Positions 8,837 to 16,585 of a stretch of DNA of 64,000 nucleotides are shown here, in pieces. Within the stretch, counting starts at the first letter, position 1; each line of letters starts with the position of its first letter. A program made the translations under genes and the position numbers. This DNA is from an uncultured Bacteroidales bacterium (GTDB lineage Bacteria > Bacteroidota > Bacteroidia > Bacteroidales > UBA932): NCBI GenBank assembly GCA_900541925.1, contig UQMB01000003.1, positions 135,310 to 199,309 of the forward strand, given 5' to 3'. The notes beneath the pieces were generated by a model. It had not been told where the DNA came from, searched no databases, and saw nothing but the letters and a program-made list of their open reading frames with translations.

Positions 8837-8975
8837 AGTCCACGTTCTCCTTGATGAGTATGTCCACCGGAGTATAGTTGAGCACGCGGCCTTGCTTGCC
8901 GTATATCAGGTATTCGAGCGCGGCTTTGACGGCGGCAATGAGCGGGTTAAGCCCTGCGTGTACGATGTGTTTCAT
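8829..8975 (-). CDS. small hypothetical protein upstream of EamA gene
   Basis: A 48-residue frame starting MKHIVHAGLNPLIAAVKAAL and ending NVDYV, with a stop that overlaps the ATG of the EamA gene, suggesting coupled translation. The sequence is compositionally protein-like (amphipathic helix, then a GKQGRVLNY turn), but I recognise no family. The longer in-frame extension to 9173 runs through the tRNA gene and is not credible. It starts 32 bases after the tRNA terminator stem. It may be a real small gene or the tail of a lost one. Confidence 0.4.
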   Translation of the reverse strand: MKHIVHAGLNPLIAAVKAALEYLIYGKQGRVLNYTPVDILIKENVDYV

Positions 8976-9014
8976 ATTAGTATGCTGACAGTGGAGGATG
9001 TGGAACGAAACAAA

Positions 9015-9045
9015 AGAGCCGGCTAAAATCACTTTAGCCGGCTCT
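9015..9045 (-). terminator. intrinsic terminator of tRNA-Glu
   Basis: A 13-bp perfect stem, AGAGCCGGCTAAA (9015-9027) paired with TTTAGCCGGCTCT (9033-9045), with a 5-base loop. It is followed on the minus strand by a T-rich run (TTTTGTTT). It lies directly after the 3' end of the tRNA. Confidence 0.85.
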
Positions 9046-9049
9046 CTTC

Positions 9050-9124
9050 TGGTAGTGGGTAGGAGAATCGAACTCCTATTGCGAGATTGAGAATCTCGAG
9101 TACTAACCGTTATACGAACCCACC
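9050..9124 (-). tRNA. tRNA-Glu (CTC anticodon)
   Basis: The minus strand folds into a full cloverleaf: acceptor GGTGGGT with ACCCACT (closing G-U pair at position 1-72), D arm GTA...TAC with AACGGTTAGT loop, and anticodon stem CGAGA/TCTCG around loop TTCTCAA (anticodon CTC). The T arm is GGAGT TCGATTC TCCTA-like, with discriminator A and an encoded CCA (9050-9052). No integrase or repeat sits at its 3' end, so it shows no sign of being an attachment site. Confidence 0.93.
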
Positions 9125-9233
9125 GTTTCTCGTTTCGGGAATGCAAAGGTAAACATAAATTTTGATTCCGCAAGCCCCTGGGGCAAAAAAATCAAAAATT
9201 GCCCCAAGAAAGCCACTCCCGAAAGCACCCGGA

Positions 9234-10295
9234 CTATTTCATCCTGTACGGAACGTCGTCATACAGGACGAAACGCTTCGCCTTGCGGACCCATTTCTGC
9301 TCCTCCGCCTTGACATGCTCCTGCACCACATCGAAGGTCAGCCGCCCGTGGAGATACTCCGCGATGACCGGATCCGCCAGCTTGACGAAGAGCGGGTCAT
9401 ACATCTCGAACTCCGAATAATGATCCGCGAAATACCGCATAAGCTGAATCGTGTGCAGCAGCGAATGGTAGTGCGCCCCCGGCAGCAGCATTATCTGATA
9501 GCCGCGGCATTCCTCGCCGGCATAGCGGCCGGCAGCCGGCATGAATGTACATGGCCGCATCAGAACGCCCTCAGGCACAGGCAGGAAGCGGACATCCTCA
9601 CAGCGGATGAACGGAGCCCCGAAATACTCATAAGGACGGGCCGTTCCTATGGCTGGGGTGATGGAAGTGTTGTTCCACAGACCGCCTCCGGGGTACATCT
9701 CGCAGGTGAACATGCCCGGGATGTCCGAAGCCGGGGCGATCACCCATGGCAGGATCTCCCTTGCGGAAGAGCTCAGCGCAGAGATCACATGAAGCGGAAA
9801 GCGCGCCCCTATCTCGCTGCAATACAGGCTGCAAAGCTCCCCGAGCGTGAGCCCGTGGCGATGGGCCACCTTCGGGGTCCATATGTCGGAATCCACTGCG
9901 GGAATCGTCCCTTCCACCACACTGCCGGCCGGATTGATGTGGTCCACTATATAGACGGACGGGCCCTCCTCGCGCCGTGCGCACATGGTCAGCAGGCGCA
10001 TGACATCGCGGGTGTAGTTGAAATACCGGGAACCCGTATCCTGGATTTCCACGACCACCGCGTCGATTCCCTCCAGATCCTCCGCGCTGAAATCAATGTG
10101 CTTGGTCTCCGGAGACAGTTCGCTTCCGGAAGGGACGAAGAGTTTCGCGAGATTGCCTCTCTCACGGAAAATGTCGTACAGATAGCGCCCTGAGGAGGGG
10201 TCCCAGCAGTTCTGCGTGCACAGACAGGCCACGCGTCCCTCCTGGAGACTGCGGTCCAACTGTTCCTCTATCGGAGTTGTCCTGAACGAAAACAT
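9234..10295 (-). CDS. DUF1343 / NamZ-like exo-beta-N-acetylmuramidase family protein
   Basis: A 353-residue protein of the DUF1343 family, whose characterised member NamZ (GH171) releases MurNAc from peptidoglycan fragments. Family features include a Rossmann-like N-terminal half with VVVEIQDTGSRYFNYTRDVM (about residues 84-103), VYIVDHINPAGSVVEG, DSDIWTPKVAHRHGLTLGEL, and PGGGLWNNTSITPAIGTARPYEYFGAPF. No signal peptide is visible, unlike many NamZ proteins, so the product is probably cytoplasmic. Its ATG overlaps the glmM stop by one base (TGATG). This pairing with an amino-sugar enzyme fits a role in cell-wall sugar recycling. Enzymatic activity is inferred from the family only. Confidence 0.78.
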   Translation of the reverse strand: MFSFRTTPIEEQLDRSLQEGRVACLCTQNCWDPSSGRYLYDIFRERGNLAKLFVPSGSELSPETKHIDFSAEDLEGIDAVVVEIQDTGSRYFNYTRDVMRLLTMCARREEGPSVYIVDHINPAGSVVEGTIPAVDSDIWTPKVAHRHGLTLGELCSLYCSEIGARFPLHVISALSSSAREILPWVIAPASDIPGMFTCEMYPGGGLWNNTSITPAIGTARPYEYFGAPFIRCEDVRFLPVPEGVLMRPCTFMPAAGRYAGEECRGYQIMLLPGAHYHSLLHTIQLMRYFADHYSEFEMYDPLFVKLADPVIAEYLHGRLTFDVVQEHVKAEEQKWVRKAKRFVLYDDVPYRMK

Positions 10296-11713
10296 CAGCC
10301 TATGATCTTGTTGGCAAGCGCGATCACCTCCTCGCCGAGCTTCTGCGCCTCAGCCTCGGTCGGCGCCTCGGAATAGATGCGGATGATGGGTTCGGTGTTG
10401 GAGCGGCGCAGATGCACCCACTTCCTCTCCGCCTCGAAATCCACCTTGACCCCGTCTATCGTGTTGACCCTCTCAGCCGCAAAGTGTTCCTTGACGGCCT
10501 GGAGAATCTTGTCTATCAGCGAATTGTCGCTGAGTTCAATCTTGTTCTTGGCAATGCTGTACTGCGGCAGCGTGGCCTTGTAGGCACTGACGCTCAGTCC
10601 CAGATGCGCAAGGTGGCTCAGGAACAGGGCCACTCCCACCATAGCGTCGCGCCCGTAATGGCTGGCCGGGTATATTACTCCTCCGTTGCCCTCTCCACCG
10701 ATGAGCGCGCCCACCTCATGCATCTTGGTGGTCACGTTGACCTCGCCCACCGCGGCGGCGAAATACTCTCCGCCGTGAGCCTCCGTCACATCGCGTAGAG
10801 CTCTGGATGAGCTGAGATTGGACACGGTGCGGCGCGGGGACACGCCCTGCTTTTCGGCAAGGCCCAGCAGGTAGTCCGCCACGGACACGAGGGTGTACTC
10901 CTCCACGAACGGCTCACCATCCTCGCAGATGAAAGCGAGCCTGTCCACATCCGGATCCACGCTGATTCCCAGATCCGCCTTCTCCCGCACGACGGTCGCG
11001 CTCAGCTCGGTGAGATTCTTGGGAAGCGGTTCAGGGTTGTGGGCGAAGTTCCCGGTAGGTTCACCGTTGAGCACGATGCACTCCACCCCGAGCCTCGCAA
11101 GCAGGCGGGGCATTATTATGCCTCCGACAGAGTTGACCGAGTCCAGGACGACCTTGAATCCGGCTTTGCCGATGGCGTCAGCGTCAACGGCTTCCAGTGC
11201 CAGGACGGAATCGATGTGCTCATCCGTGAAATCGTGGACGGTGATGTGGCCGAGCTCATCGACGGGGGCGAAGTCAAACTCACCGCTGTCCGCCAGGTCA
11301 AGGATGGCCTTCCCCTCGGCCGCCGTGAGGAATTCGCCGTGCTCGTTGAGGAGCTTGAGGGCGTTCCACTGGCGCGGGTTGTGGCTGGCGGTGATGATGA
11401 TGCCGCCGTCGGCGGAAGCGAACTTCACCGCAAGTTCCGTGGTCGGAGTGGAGGCGAAGCCGCACTTGACTACATCCACGCCGCAGGCCACCAGGGTGCC
11501 GCAGACCAGCTGCTCGACCATCTCCCCGCTCAGGCGGGCATCACGGCCCACCACCACCTTGTATCGGCCTCCCTTCTCGGGAACAGGCTTGCGCCTGCGC
11601 AGGCAGGCACAGTAGGCGTAAGTAAATTTTACTATGTCAACGGGGGTCAAGCCCTCGCCACAGGGACCGCCGACGGTCCCGCGTATTCCGGAAATAGATT
11701 TAATCAGTGTCAT
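10295..11713 (-). CDS. glmM: phosphoglucosamine mutase
   Basis: A 472-residue alpha-D-phosphohexomutase that interconverts glucosamine-6-phosphate and glucosamine-1-phosphate for UDP-GlcNAc synthesis. The phosphoserine loop TASHNPRQWNALK has Ser110. The magnesium loop DPDVDRL has Asp253, Asp255 and Asp257. The sugar loop is GGEGNGGVIYP, and the phosphate-binding loop near the C-terminus is RRSNTEPIIRIYSEA. The start at 11713 is chosen because the protein then begins MTLIKSISGIRGT as in the family, whereas the upstream extension runs into the divergent rpmE2 promoter. The sequence supports GlmM over phosphomannomutase but does not prove it. A weak minus-strand -7 match (TAATTTTG, 11729-11722) lies only 8 bases upstream. 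Confidence 0.87.
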   Translation of the reverse strand: MTLIKSISGIRGTVGGPCGEGLTPVDIVKFTYAYCACLRRRKPVPEKGGRYKVVVGRDARLSGEMVEQLVCGTLVACGVDVVKCGFASTPTTELAVKFASADGGIIITASHNPRQWNALKLLNEHGEFLTAAEGKAILDLADSGEFDFAPVDELGHITVHDFTDEHIDSVLALEAVDADAIGKAGFKVVLDSVNSVGGIIMPRLLARLGVECIVLNGEPTGNFAHNPEPLPKNLTELSATVVREKADLGISVDPDVDRLAFICEDGEPFVEEYTLVSVADYLLGLAEKQGVSPRRTVSNLSSSRALRDVTEAHGGEYFAAAVGEVNVTTKMHEVGALIGGEGNGGVIYPASHYGRDAMVGVALFLSHLAHLGLSVSAYKATLPQYSIAKNKIELSDNSLIDKILQAVKEHFAAERVNTIDGVKVDFEAERKWVHLRRSNTEPIIRIYSEAPTEAEAQKLGEEVIALANKIIG

Positions 11714-11717
11714 AACA

Positions 11718-11750
11718 TTTGCAAAATTACGAAAATTATTCGTACCTTTG
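11718..11750 (+). promoter_or_regulatory. promoter of rpmE2
   Basis: TTTG at 11718-11721 is followed 21 bases later by TACCTTTG at 11743-11750, an excellent match to the Bacteroidetes -33/-7 pattern. The start would be near 11757 with a leader of about 19 bases. The region also carries the divergent glmM 5' end. Confidence 0.75.
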
Positions 11751-11775
11751 CGCCCGTTCAAAACACTAGTGCATT

Positions 11776-12027
11776 ATGAAAAAAGGAATACATCCCGAAA
11801 CCTACCGACTTGTAGCTTTCAAGGATATGTCAAACGAAGAGGTATTCATCACCCGCTCCTGCGCTACCAGCAAGGAGAACATCACCGTTGACGGAGTGGA
11901 GTACCCTCTCGTGAAGCTTGAGATTTCAAACACATCTCACCCTTTCTACACCGGCAAGATGAAGATCGTCGACAGCGCCGGCCGAGTTGATATGTTCTAC
12001 CAGAGATACAAGGCTCGCAAGAAATAA
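11776..12027 (+). CDS. rpmE2: 50S ribosomal protein L31 type B
   Basis: An 83-residue ribosomal protein with the type B pattern MKKGIHPETYRLVAFKDMSN, ITRSCATSKENI, YPLVKLEISNTSHPFYTGK and VDMFYQRYKARKK. It lacks the paired CxxC zinc ligands of type A L31, as is normal in Bacteroidetes. The start fits the promoter at 11718-11750, and the gene is followed by an intrinsic terminator, so it is a single-gene unit. Confidence 0.96.
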   Translation: MKKGIHPETYRLVAFKDMSNEEVFITRSCATSKENITVDGVEYPLVKLEISNTSHPFYTGKMKIVDSAGRVDMFYQRYKARKK

Positions 12028-12051
12028 TTTCTGCAAGCGATTACGGACAAG

Positions 12052-12085
12052 GAGGCTGGCCCAAAAAGGGCTGGCCTCTTTTTTT
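12052..12085 (+). terminator. intrinsic terminator of rpmE2
   Basis: An 11-bp stem, GAGGCTGGCCC (12052-12062) with GGGCTGGCCTC (12068-12078), closed by two G-U pairs with an AAAAA loop. It is followed by seven T residues at 12079-12085. Confidence 0.88.
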
Positions 12086-12118
12086 ACGGGGCACATCCCC
12101 GAACCCCTGCGGCGCTCA

Positions 12119-12355
12119 AGTCGCTTTTCGACTTTGCGTTGCAAAGTCCCGCGACCGCGCCGGTCCGCTGATGCGGACTTTTTAGTCAAGCCATTCAGCG
12201 GTGTCCTTGTGCGGGGGCTCCGGCGGTGCCTTCGCCGGGCGTCTCCGCTGCTCATTCGCTTCGCAAACTCGCTGCCGCTCCGCCGCGTCGCTTGTGCGAC
12301 CCCCTCCGGGAGTCGCTTTCCGACTTTGCCGGGGCAAAGTCCCGCGACCGCGCCG
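12119..12355. repeat. two copies of a 44-45 bp hairpin repeat in a 470-bp gene-free gap
   Basis: The segments 12119-12162 and 12311-12355 share the order AGTCGCTTT, CGACTTTGC, GCAAAGTCCCGCGACCGCGCCG with only a few changes in the loop. Each folds as GACTTTGC/GCAAAGTC. Between them is a further hairpin at 12163-12183. The gap from 12090 to 12555 contains only overlapping GC-rich frames on both strands with no recognisable product. Confidence 0.6.
12163..12183 (+). terminator. hairpin with T-run in the rpmE2-priA gap
   Basis: GTCCGC (12163-12168) pairs with GCGGAC (12173-12178) across a TGAT loop and is followed by five T residues. It could be a second plus-strand terminator or part of the local repeat family. 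Confidence 0.45.
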
Positions 12356-12555
12356 TACAGAATCAGGCCTTTTGTTGTACGGGACGGCCTCGCCGGACAG
12401 TGCGGTGCAGAAAATGGCCCTGTGGTGTACGCGAGGCTCGTCTTAGCATCGGGGGCTGCGCGGCGGTAGCAGCAAGAGCAGGTGCGGCAGAATTGTGTCG
12501 TCGAGAAAGTCTTCTCATGGCAAGGGAGAAATGGTGTCATGGGAAGTGACCGCTG

Positions 12556-14136
12556 TCACTGCGGGTCCACGTCGGCGTAGCAGTCGTCGGGGAGGGAGGC
12601 GAAGATTGCCGCTTTGCGGGAGGCGAGGGTCTGGTCGCGTTTGAGGAAGAAGCGCTCGGTGATGGCGCCGCTGCCATAGCGGCGGATGTCGATGATGCGT
12701 GTGTATGGCGGGAATCCGAATTGTTTCCGCTCGGCAAGCAGGCCGTCGAGGGAGGTGGAGAATCGCTGCGGGACTTCAGTCTGGATTATGACTCTCGGGG
12801 CGAACCCCTTCAGCATAGCTGTCAGCTGAAGCGCTCTCTCGTCGCTCCGGAAATCGTCCTTGGACAGCAGGGCGTCCGCCTGCAGGACGGCGATCAAGGC
12901 GGCCCCGCCGGAGCCGTTGCGTTTGAGTTCCGCCATTGTGCATATCTTGACCTCTGAGTCCGGAAGGTTGGCGCCAATGCACTCCTCAAGTTCTTCCTGT
13001 TTCTCCCAGCCGCGTATCAGCAGTGCCGGGCTCCCGGTCCGGAGGATGGCTTCGATCAGTTTGCGGGACAGCGGGCCCTTCATCCCGTTCTTGCGGCGTT
13101 CGGCCGCGATGTCTATCACTGCAGGGGTCTCGCCGGCGGAGTTTTCCGCGATGCCGGCCGGCAGGTATTTGCCGCTGTGCAGATTGAGCAGTGTTTCCAG
13201 TGACGGGCATGCAGTGCCCAGCAGCACGCGCGCCGAGTGCAGGGCTGCGAGGTAGATGGCGCTGTCTCTGCCGTTGTAGCGCGGCGCCGGTTCGCTCTGT
13301 TTGTAGAACGGGTCTTGTTCCTCGTCTATAATCACGAGGCCGAGGTTGCTGAACGGGAGGAATATTGATGATCGGGTTCCAAGCACAATGATGGCTTGCC
13401 CACCGCGCAGCCGGACGGATGTCCGTTGTCTGGCGGACGCGCTTCTGCCGGAGTGGACGATGGCGAGTTGCGGGCCGAATTCATCGGACAGGGTCTTCTC
13501 CAAGCGGTTGCAGAATGCCACTTCAGGCGTGAGGAGCAGGACTTGCCGCCCCGCCTGGCTCTCTCTGCGCATGGCATCAATATAGAATGGCAGCCGCACG
13601 GTGCCTGTCAGCAGCTGTGGCCTGCTCTCTGCGGCTGCATGTGCGGCGCAGGCGGAAACGGCCGGCTCTGCCGGGGCGGGGGAGAGTTCCGCGATCTTTG
13701 CGAGCACTTCCTTTCGTTTGGCTTCAAGTCTGAGCCGGACTCTCTCGCAGTGCCGGCCCGAGAGCTGCTCTTCTATGCCGGCGAGCCTTGTCCGCAGGCG
13801 CTCCACGGCTGCGGAAGCGTTCTGCTCGCTTCGCAGTCTCATCCCGGGGAGGGCCATGGAGAAGACTTCCCCGAGTGTGCACAGATAGTATTCTGATACG
13901 AAGATCCACAGCGCCATCTCTTTGGCGTCAAGGGCCGGTACCGCTTCATCCCTGTCCAGCACTTTCAGGACACGCTTCACGCCTTCAGGTGCCGGAGCGT
14001 CTTCTTCCCAGACGATGCCTGTGTATTTGCGGCCGGAGAACATGACTTTCACAGCCTCTCCGCGCAGCAGAGGCAGGTCGGTGCTGTATGTCGGGATCCA
14101 CCTCAGTTTGAGAGGCAGCAGGACATGGACGTACAT
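12556..14136 (-). CDS. PriA-like primosomal protein with degenerate helicase motifs
   Basis: A 526-residue protein recognisable as PriA from its N-terminal 3'-DNA-binding domain (residues 1-100: VHVLLPLKLRW, GEAVKVMFSGRKYTGIVW, SEYYLCTLGEVFSMALPG). Later blocks are VLLLTPEVAF, VHSGRSASARQRT, VLGTRSSIFLPF, DEEQDPFYKQ (271-280) and LGTACPSLETLL. The usual Walker A GxTGSGKTE is replaced by LLTGTVRLPFY (176-185). The zinc-binding cysteine block is absent. The motif around VAGRAGR reads AMLKGFAPRVIIQTEVP. Overall it is about 300 residues shorter than normal Bacteroidetes PriA (about 820). ATP-driven helicase activity therefore looks lost, while the DNA- or SSB-binding fold may remain. The ATG at 14136 overlaps the msrA stop. 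Confidence 0.8.
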   Translation of the reverse strand: MYVHVLLPLKLRWIPTYSTDLPLLRGEAVKVMFSGRKYTGIVWEEDAPAPEGVKRVLKVLDRDEAVPALDAKEMALWIFVSEYYLCTLGEVFSMALPGMRLRSEQNASAAVERLRTRLAGIEEQLSGRHCERVRLRLEAKRKEVLAKIAELSPAPAEPAVSACAAHAAAESRPQLLTGTVRLPFYIDAMRRESQAGRQVLLLTPEVAFCNRLEKTLSDEFGPQLAIVHSGRSASARQRTSVRLRGGQAIIVLGTRSSIFLPFSNLGLVIIDEEQDPFYKQSEPAPRYNGRDSAIYLAALHSARVLLGTACPSLETLLNLHSGKYLPAGIAENSAGETPAVIDIAAERRKNGMKGPLSRKLIEAILRTGSPALLIRGWEKQEELEECIGANLPDSEVKICTMAELKRNGSGGAALIAVLQADALLSKDDFRSDERALQLTAMLKGFAPRVIIQTEVPQRFSTSLDGLLAERKQFGFPPYTRIIDIRRYGSGAITERFFLKRDQTLASRKAAIFASLPDDCYADVDPQ

Positions 14137-14654
14137 CAGTCCGCGGAAGGGTCGGAAGCCGTCTTGGCGAACTCCATGAGGGATTCCGGGATGTGGCAAT
14201 ATCCGCCAGGATTCTTGTCGAGATAATCCTGATGGCAGTCCTCGGCCCGGTAGAAGTTCTTGAGCGGCTTCACCTCCACGGCCAGCGGCGCCTTGAGCTC
14301 TCCGGAAATCCTGTCGCAGATGTTCTGGATCGCTGGAAGGTCTTGGGTGTCCGTGTAATAGATGCCGGTGCGGTAACGGGTGCCGATGTCCTCCCCCTGC
14401 TTGTTGATGCTGGTGGGGTCAATGGCCCTGAAGTAGATCTGTAGAATCCTCTCCAGCCCGATATAGTCGGTGTCATAGGTCACGTGCACCGTCTCGGCAT
14501 AGCCTGTGGCGTCCGTGCTGACCTCGCGGTATGTCGGGTGGAAGATGTTGCCGTTGGCATATCCCGTCTCGGTGGCGATCACTCCGTGAATCTGTTTGAA
14601 ATAGCGTTGAGCGCCCCAGAAACAGCCTGCGGCAAGATAGATGTCCTTTTTCAT
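14136..14654 (-). CDS. msrA: peptide-methionine (S)-S-oxide reductase
   Basis: A 172-residue MsrA that reduces the S-epimer of methionine sulfoxide in proteins using thioredoxin-type reductants. The active-site motif AAGCFWGAQRYF has catalytic Cys11. Other family blocks are TGYANGNIFHPTYREV, GYAETVHVTYD, QIYFRAIDPTSINKQGEDIGTRYRTGIYY (as separate conserved words) and the C-terminal DCHQDYLDKNPGGYCHI. No signal peptide, so cytoplasmic. It sits 10 bases after the thioesterase gene, and its stop overlaps the priA-like ATG, so the three form one operon. Confidence 0.95.
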   Translation of the reverse strand: MKKDIYLAAGCFWGAQRYFKQIHGVIATETGYANGNIFHPTYREVSTDATGYAETVHVTYDTDYIGLERILQIYFRAIDPTSINKQGEDIGTRYRTGIYYTDTQDLPAIQNICDRISGELKAPLAVEVKPLKNFYRAEDCHQDYLDKNPGGYCHIPESLMEFAKTASDPSAD

Positions 14655-14664
14655 AGCGAAAAGT

Positions 14665-15045
14665 TTATTTGGAATCGGCTTTCGCCTGGAATTTCGCGTT
14701 GTCGATGATGAACCGTTCGTGCATGCCCTCTCCGATCAGTCCACGCTCGTCATATGCCGCGACCTTGAAAACAAGCCTTCTGCGGTCTATTTCAACGAGT
14801 TCGGTGTCTGCCCATACTTTCATCCCGAGCGGGGTGGCAGAGCAATGGGATACGTTCACGAGTGTGCCGACGGTACCTTGGCCTTCCTCTAGATACGGTT
14901 CCACAGAGAGTACGGCCGCTTTTTCGATGAGCGCGATCATCATCGCTGTGGCATAGACCCTGACGAGGCCGCTGCCGACATTCTGGGCCAGCATGTTCTC
15001 TGTAACTGTGGCCTCTTGATGGCCTTTGATACCTGTTTTAAGCAT
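14665..15045 (-). CDS. FlK-like hot-dog thioesterase
   Basis: A 126-residue single hot-dog domain of the fluoroacetyl-CoA-thioesterase-like family, expected to hydrolyse small acyl-CoA esters. Family words are TENMLAQNVGSGLVRVYAT, ATAMMIALIEKAA (active-site helix), GTLVNVSHCSATPLGMKV (His in VSH) and GEGMHERFII. Length matches the family. The physiological acyl-CoA is unknown; many gut Bacteroidetes carry such proteins as housekeeping thioesterases. It is the first gene of the thioesterase-msrA-priA-like operon. Confidence 0.87.
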   Translation of the reverse strand: MLKTGIKGHQEATVTENMLAQNVGSGLVRVYATAMMIALIEKAAVLSVEPYLEEGQGTVGTLVNVSHCSATPLGMKVWADTELVEIDRRRLVFKVAAYDERGLIGEGMHERFIIDNAKFQAKADSK

Positions 15046-15334
15046 TTTTGTGAGTGCAGGAGTATTGGCTTCCTGAACTAAATATATGTTTTCAGCTGTT
15101 TACTATCCTTCTCTTCAAGTTTCCATCAACAGCCGGAATGGCCACTTTACACTTGCAAATTTAGCTATTTTGATTGATATTCAAAAGGTGTTGGGGGCTT
15201 TTTTCGGATGGCAATTATGGCTCCGGTCAGATGACGGGCAATGTTTTGTTGCACTTCTTGAGAGAATAATTTGTAAATTTATGGGGATTATATTGATCCA
15301 AGAAGAGTATAACTTTCAAAAGTACCAGTGAACC
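15046..15334. other. divergent intergenic region, thioesterase/bcp
   Basis: A 289-bp AT-rich stretch carrying the 5' regions of both divergent genes. AT-rich words close to the -7 consensus (for example TAACTTTC at 15310-15317) are present, but none has a well-spaced -33 partner, so no promoter is assigned. No protein or RNA gene is recognised. Confidence 0.4.
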
Positions 15335-15790
15335 ATGCTGAAAACAGGTGACAAGATGCCGTCCTTTGAGGTCATGGACCAGGACGGGAACATGGTGAGG
15401 TCCGAGGATTTCATCGGAAAAGGAAAGAAGACCATCATCTACTTCTATCCTAAGGACAATACTTCCGGCTGCACGGCGGAGGCCTGCTCATTCCGGGACA
15501 ATTACGCGGAATTGACCGCCGCCGGGTACAATGTGGTCGGCGTGAGCAAGGACAGCCCGAAGTCCCACACGGGTTTCCGTGCCAAGCATGAACTGCCGTT
15601 CCGGCTACTTGCGGACACCTCCACGGAGATGCTCCAGTCCTTCGGCGCGTGGGGTGAGAAGAAAATGTACGGTAAGACAACATTGGGGACGCTCCGGCGT
15701 ACATTCATCTTCGACGAGAACGGCATTCTTGAGCGCATTATCGAGAAAGTGGACACCAAGAACGCCGCCGGGCAGATATTGGAGGGTTGA
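15335..15790 (+). CDS. bcp: thioredoxin-dependent peroxiredoxin (Bcp/PrxQ)
   Basis: A 151-residue peroxiredoxin of the BCP/PrxQ group that reduces hydrogen and organic peroxides. The active site DNTSGCTAEACSFRD contains peroxidatic Cys46 and resolving Cys51, five residues apart as in Bcp. YFYPKDNT, GVSKDSPKSHTGFRAKHELPF and RRTFIFDENG are family words. No signal peptide. The neighbouring msrA is a second oxidative-repair enzyme on the opposite strand. Confidence 0.95.
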   Translation: MLKTGDKMPSFEVMDQDGNMVRSEDFIGKGKKTIIYFYPKDNTSGCTAEACSFRDNYAELTAAGYNVVGVSKDSPKSHTGFRAKHELPFRLLADTSTEMLQSFGAWGEKKMYGKTTLGTLRRTFIFDENGILERIIEKVDTKNAAGQILEG

Positions 15791-15829
15791 CCTTTTGTGC
15801 CATGGAGGCTGAGAGGAGGCGCGGACGGC

Positions 15830-15953
15830 ACAGCAGCGGTGGCGGATAACATCGTGGTACAGAGCGAATTAAAGGTTTTACCTGTCTCGCCGGGACGACA
15901 GGTAAAATCGTCATATGCCTGTCTATCAGCGCATTGTCTGCCACCGCTGTTGT
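15830..15953. repeat. intergenic inverted-repeat element, copy B
   Basis: The left end ACAGCAGCGGTGGCGGATAA (15830-15849) pairs with the right end at 15934-15953 over 20 positions with three mismatches. The inner CCTGTC/GACAGG hairpin lies at 15881-15886 and 15897-15902. It is clearly related to the copy at 3559-3666 but has longer terminal arms. Confidence 0.72.
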
Positions 15954-16434
15954 CACACGTGTTCGGCTTGTGTCCACGTCGGCAGAGGGAGCATCGGGCT
16001 TTTGTCAAACAATGCCCCCGTCCGACCGGCAGTTGATGAGCATTGGCGCGTCTGAGCATCGGACTTTTGTCCGGGCAAAGGCGCGTTTCGCCGGATAAAA
16101 GGCTCAGGAACACATTTCGTCCGTAGAAATGCTGTTACACCGGACATATCGTTGGCGGCATTTTCGCCAATCTCGGTCATGACATCATGGCCCACATGGG
16201 CTGCTATGGCAGGCGGACATAACCGACGGGGCCCACATGGGGTGTCGGTCACGCCCGACGCAGTTGGAATGCGGTCAGGGACGACCACCCTCGGCCGAGT
16301 CTGACGGGAAATGCCGCGCGTGCCTTGCCCTCCGCGGCATTCACCTCCGCCAGGTGTGAGCCTATTCCGGCGTTTCCGCTGCTACCTGGGCCGCCCACAT
16401 GCCCTGCAAGGCCCTCTGCGGCATCCACCCCTGC

Positions 16435-16472
16435 CAGGTGTGAGCCGTTTTCGCTGAATCGGCTCACACCTG
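16435..16472. repeat. perfect 12-bp inverted repeat
   Basis: CAGGTGTGAGCC (16435-16446) is exactly complementary to GGCTCACACCTG (16461-16472) with a 14-base loop. The left arm is also the direct-repeat word found at 16350-16361 and 16940-16950. Confidence 0.7.
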
Positions 16473-16514
16473 CGTCGCGTAACTCAGGCACCTAGGCCCG
16501 GCACTATGGCAGTG

Positions 16515-16585
16515 GGCGCCCGGGAACAGGCAGCCTCCTGCGATGCTTTTGTGTTGAGCAGGAGGCTGCCCGCTCCCGGTGCGCC
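16515..16585. repeat. long stem-loop, about 27-bp arms
   Basis: GGCAGCCTCCTG (16529-16540) pairs perfectly with CAGGAGGCTGCC (16559-16570). After a small internal loop the stem continues as GGCGCCCGGGA (16515-16525) with TCCCGGTGCGCC (16574-16585), with one unpaired base. It has no T-run, so it is not a simple terminator. Confidence 0.7.

Noticed and set aside
9050..9124. tRNA-Glu as an integration site for PUL1 or another element
   Set aside because: No integrase, no repeated 3' tRNA fragment and ordinary housekeeping genes on both sides.
8976..9173. N-terminal extension of the 48-residue frame through the tRNA gene
   Set aside because: It would translate the tRNA-Glu and its terminator, so only the part from 8975 is kept as a candidate.
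12200..12549. Several overlapping plus- and minus-strand frames of 80-200 codons
   Set aside because: They overlap each other on both strands, are arginine-, serine- and proline-rich, and run through hairpin repeats.
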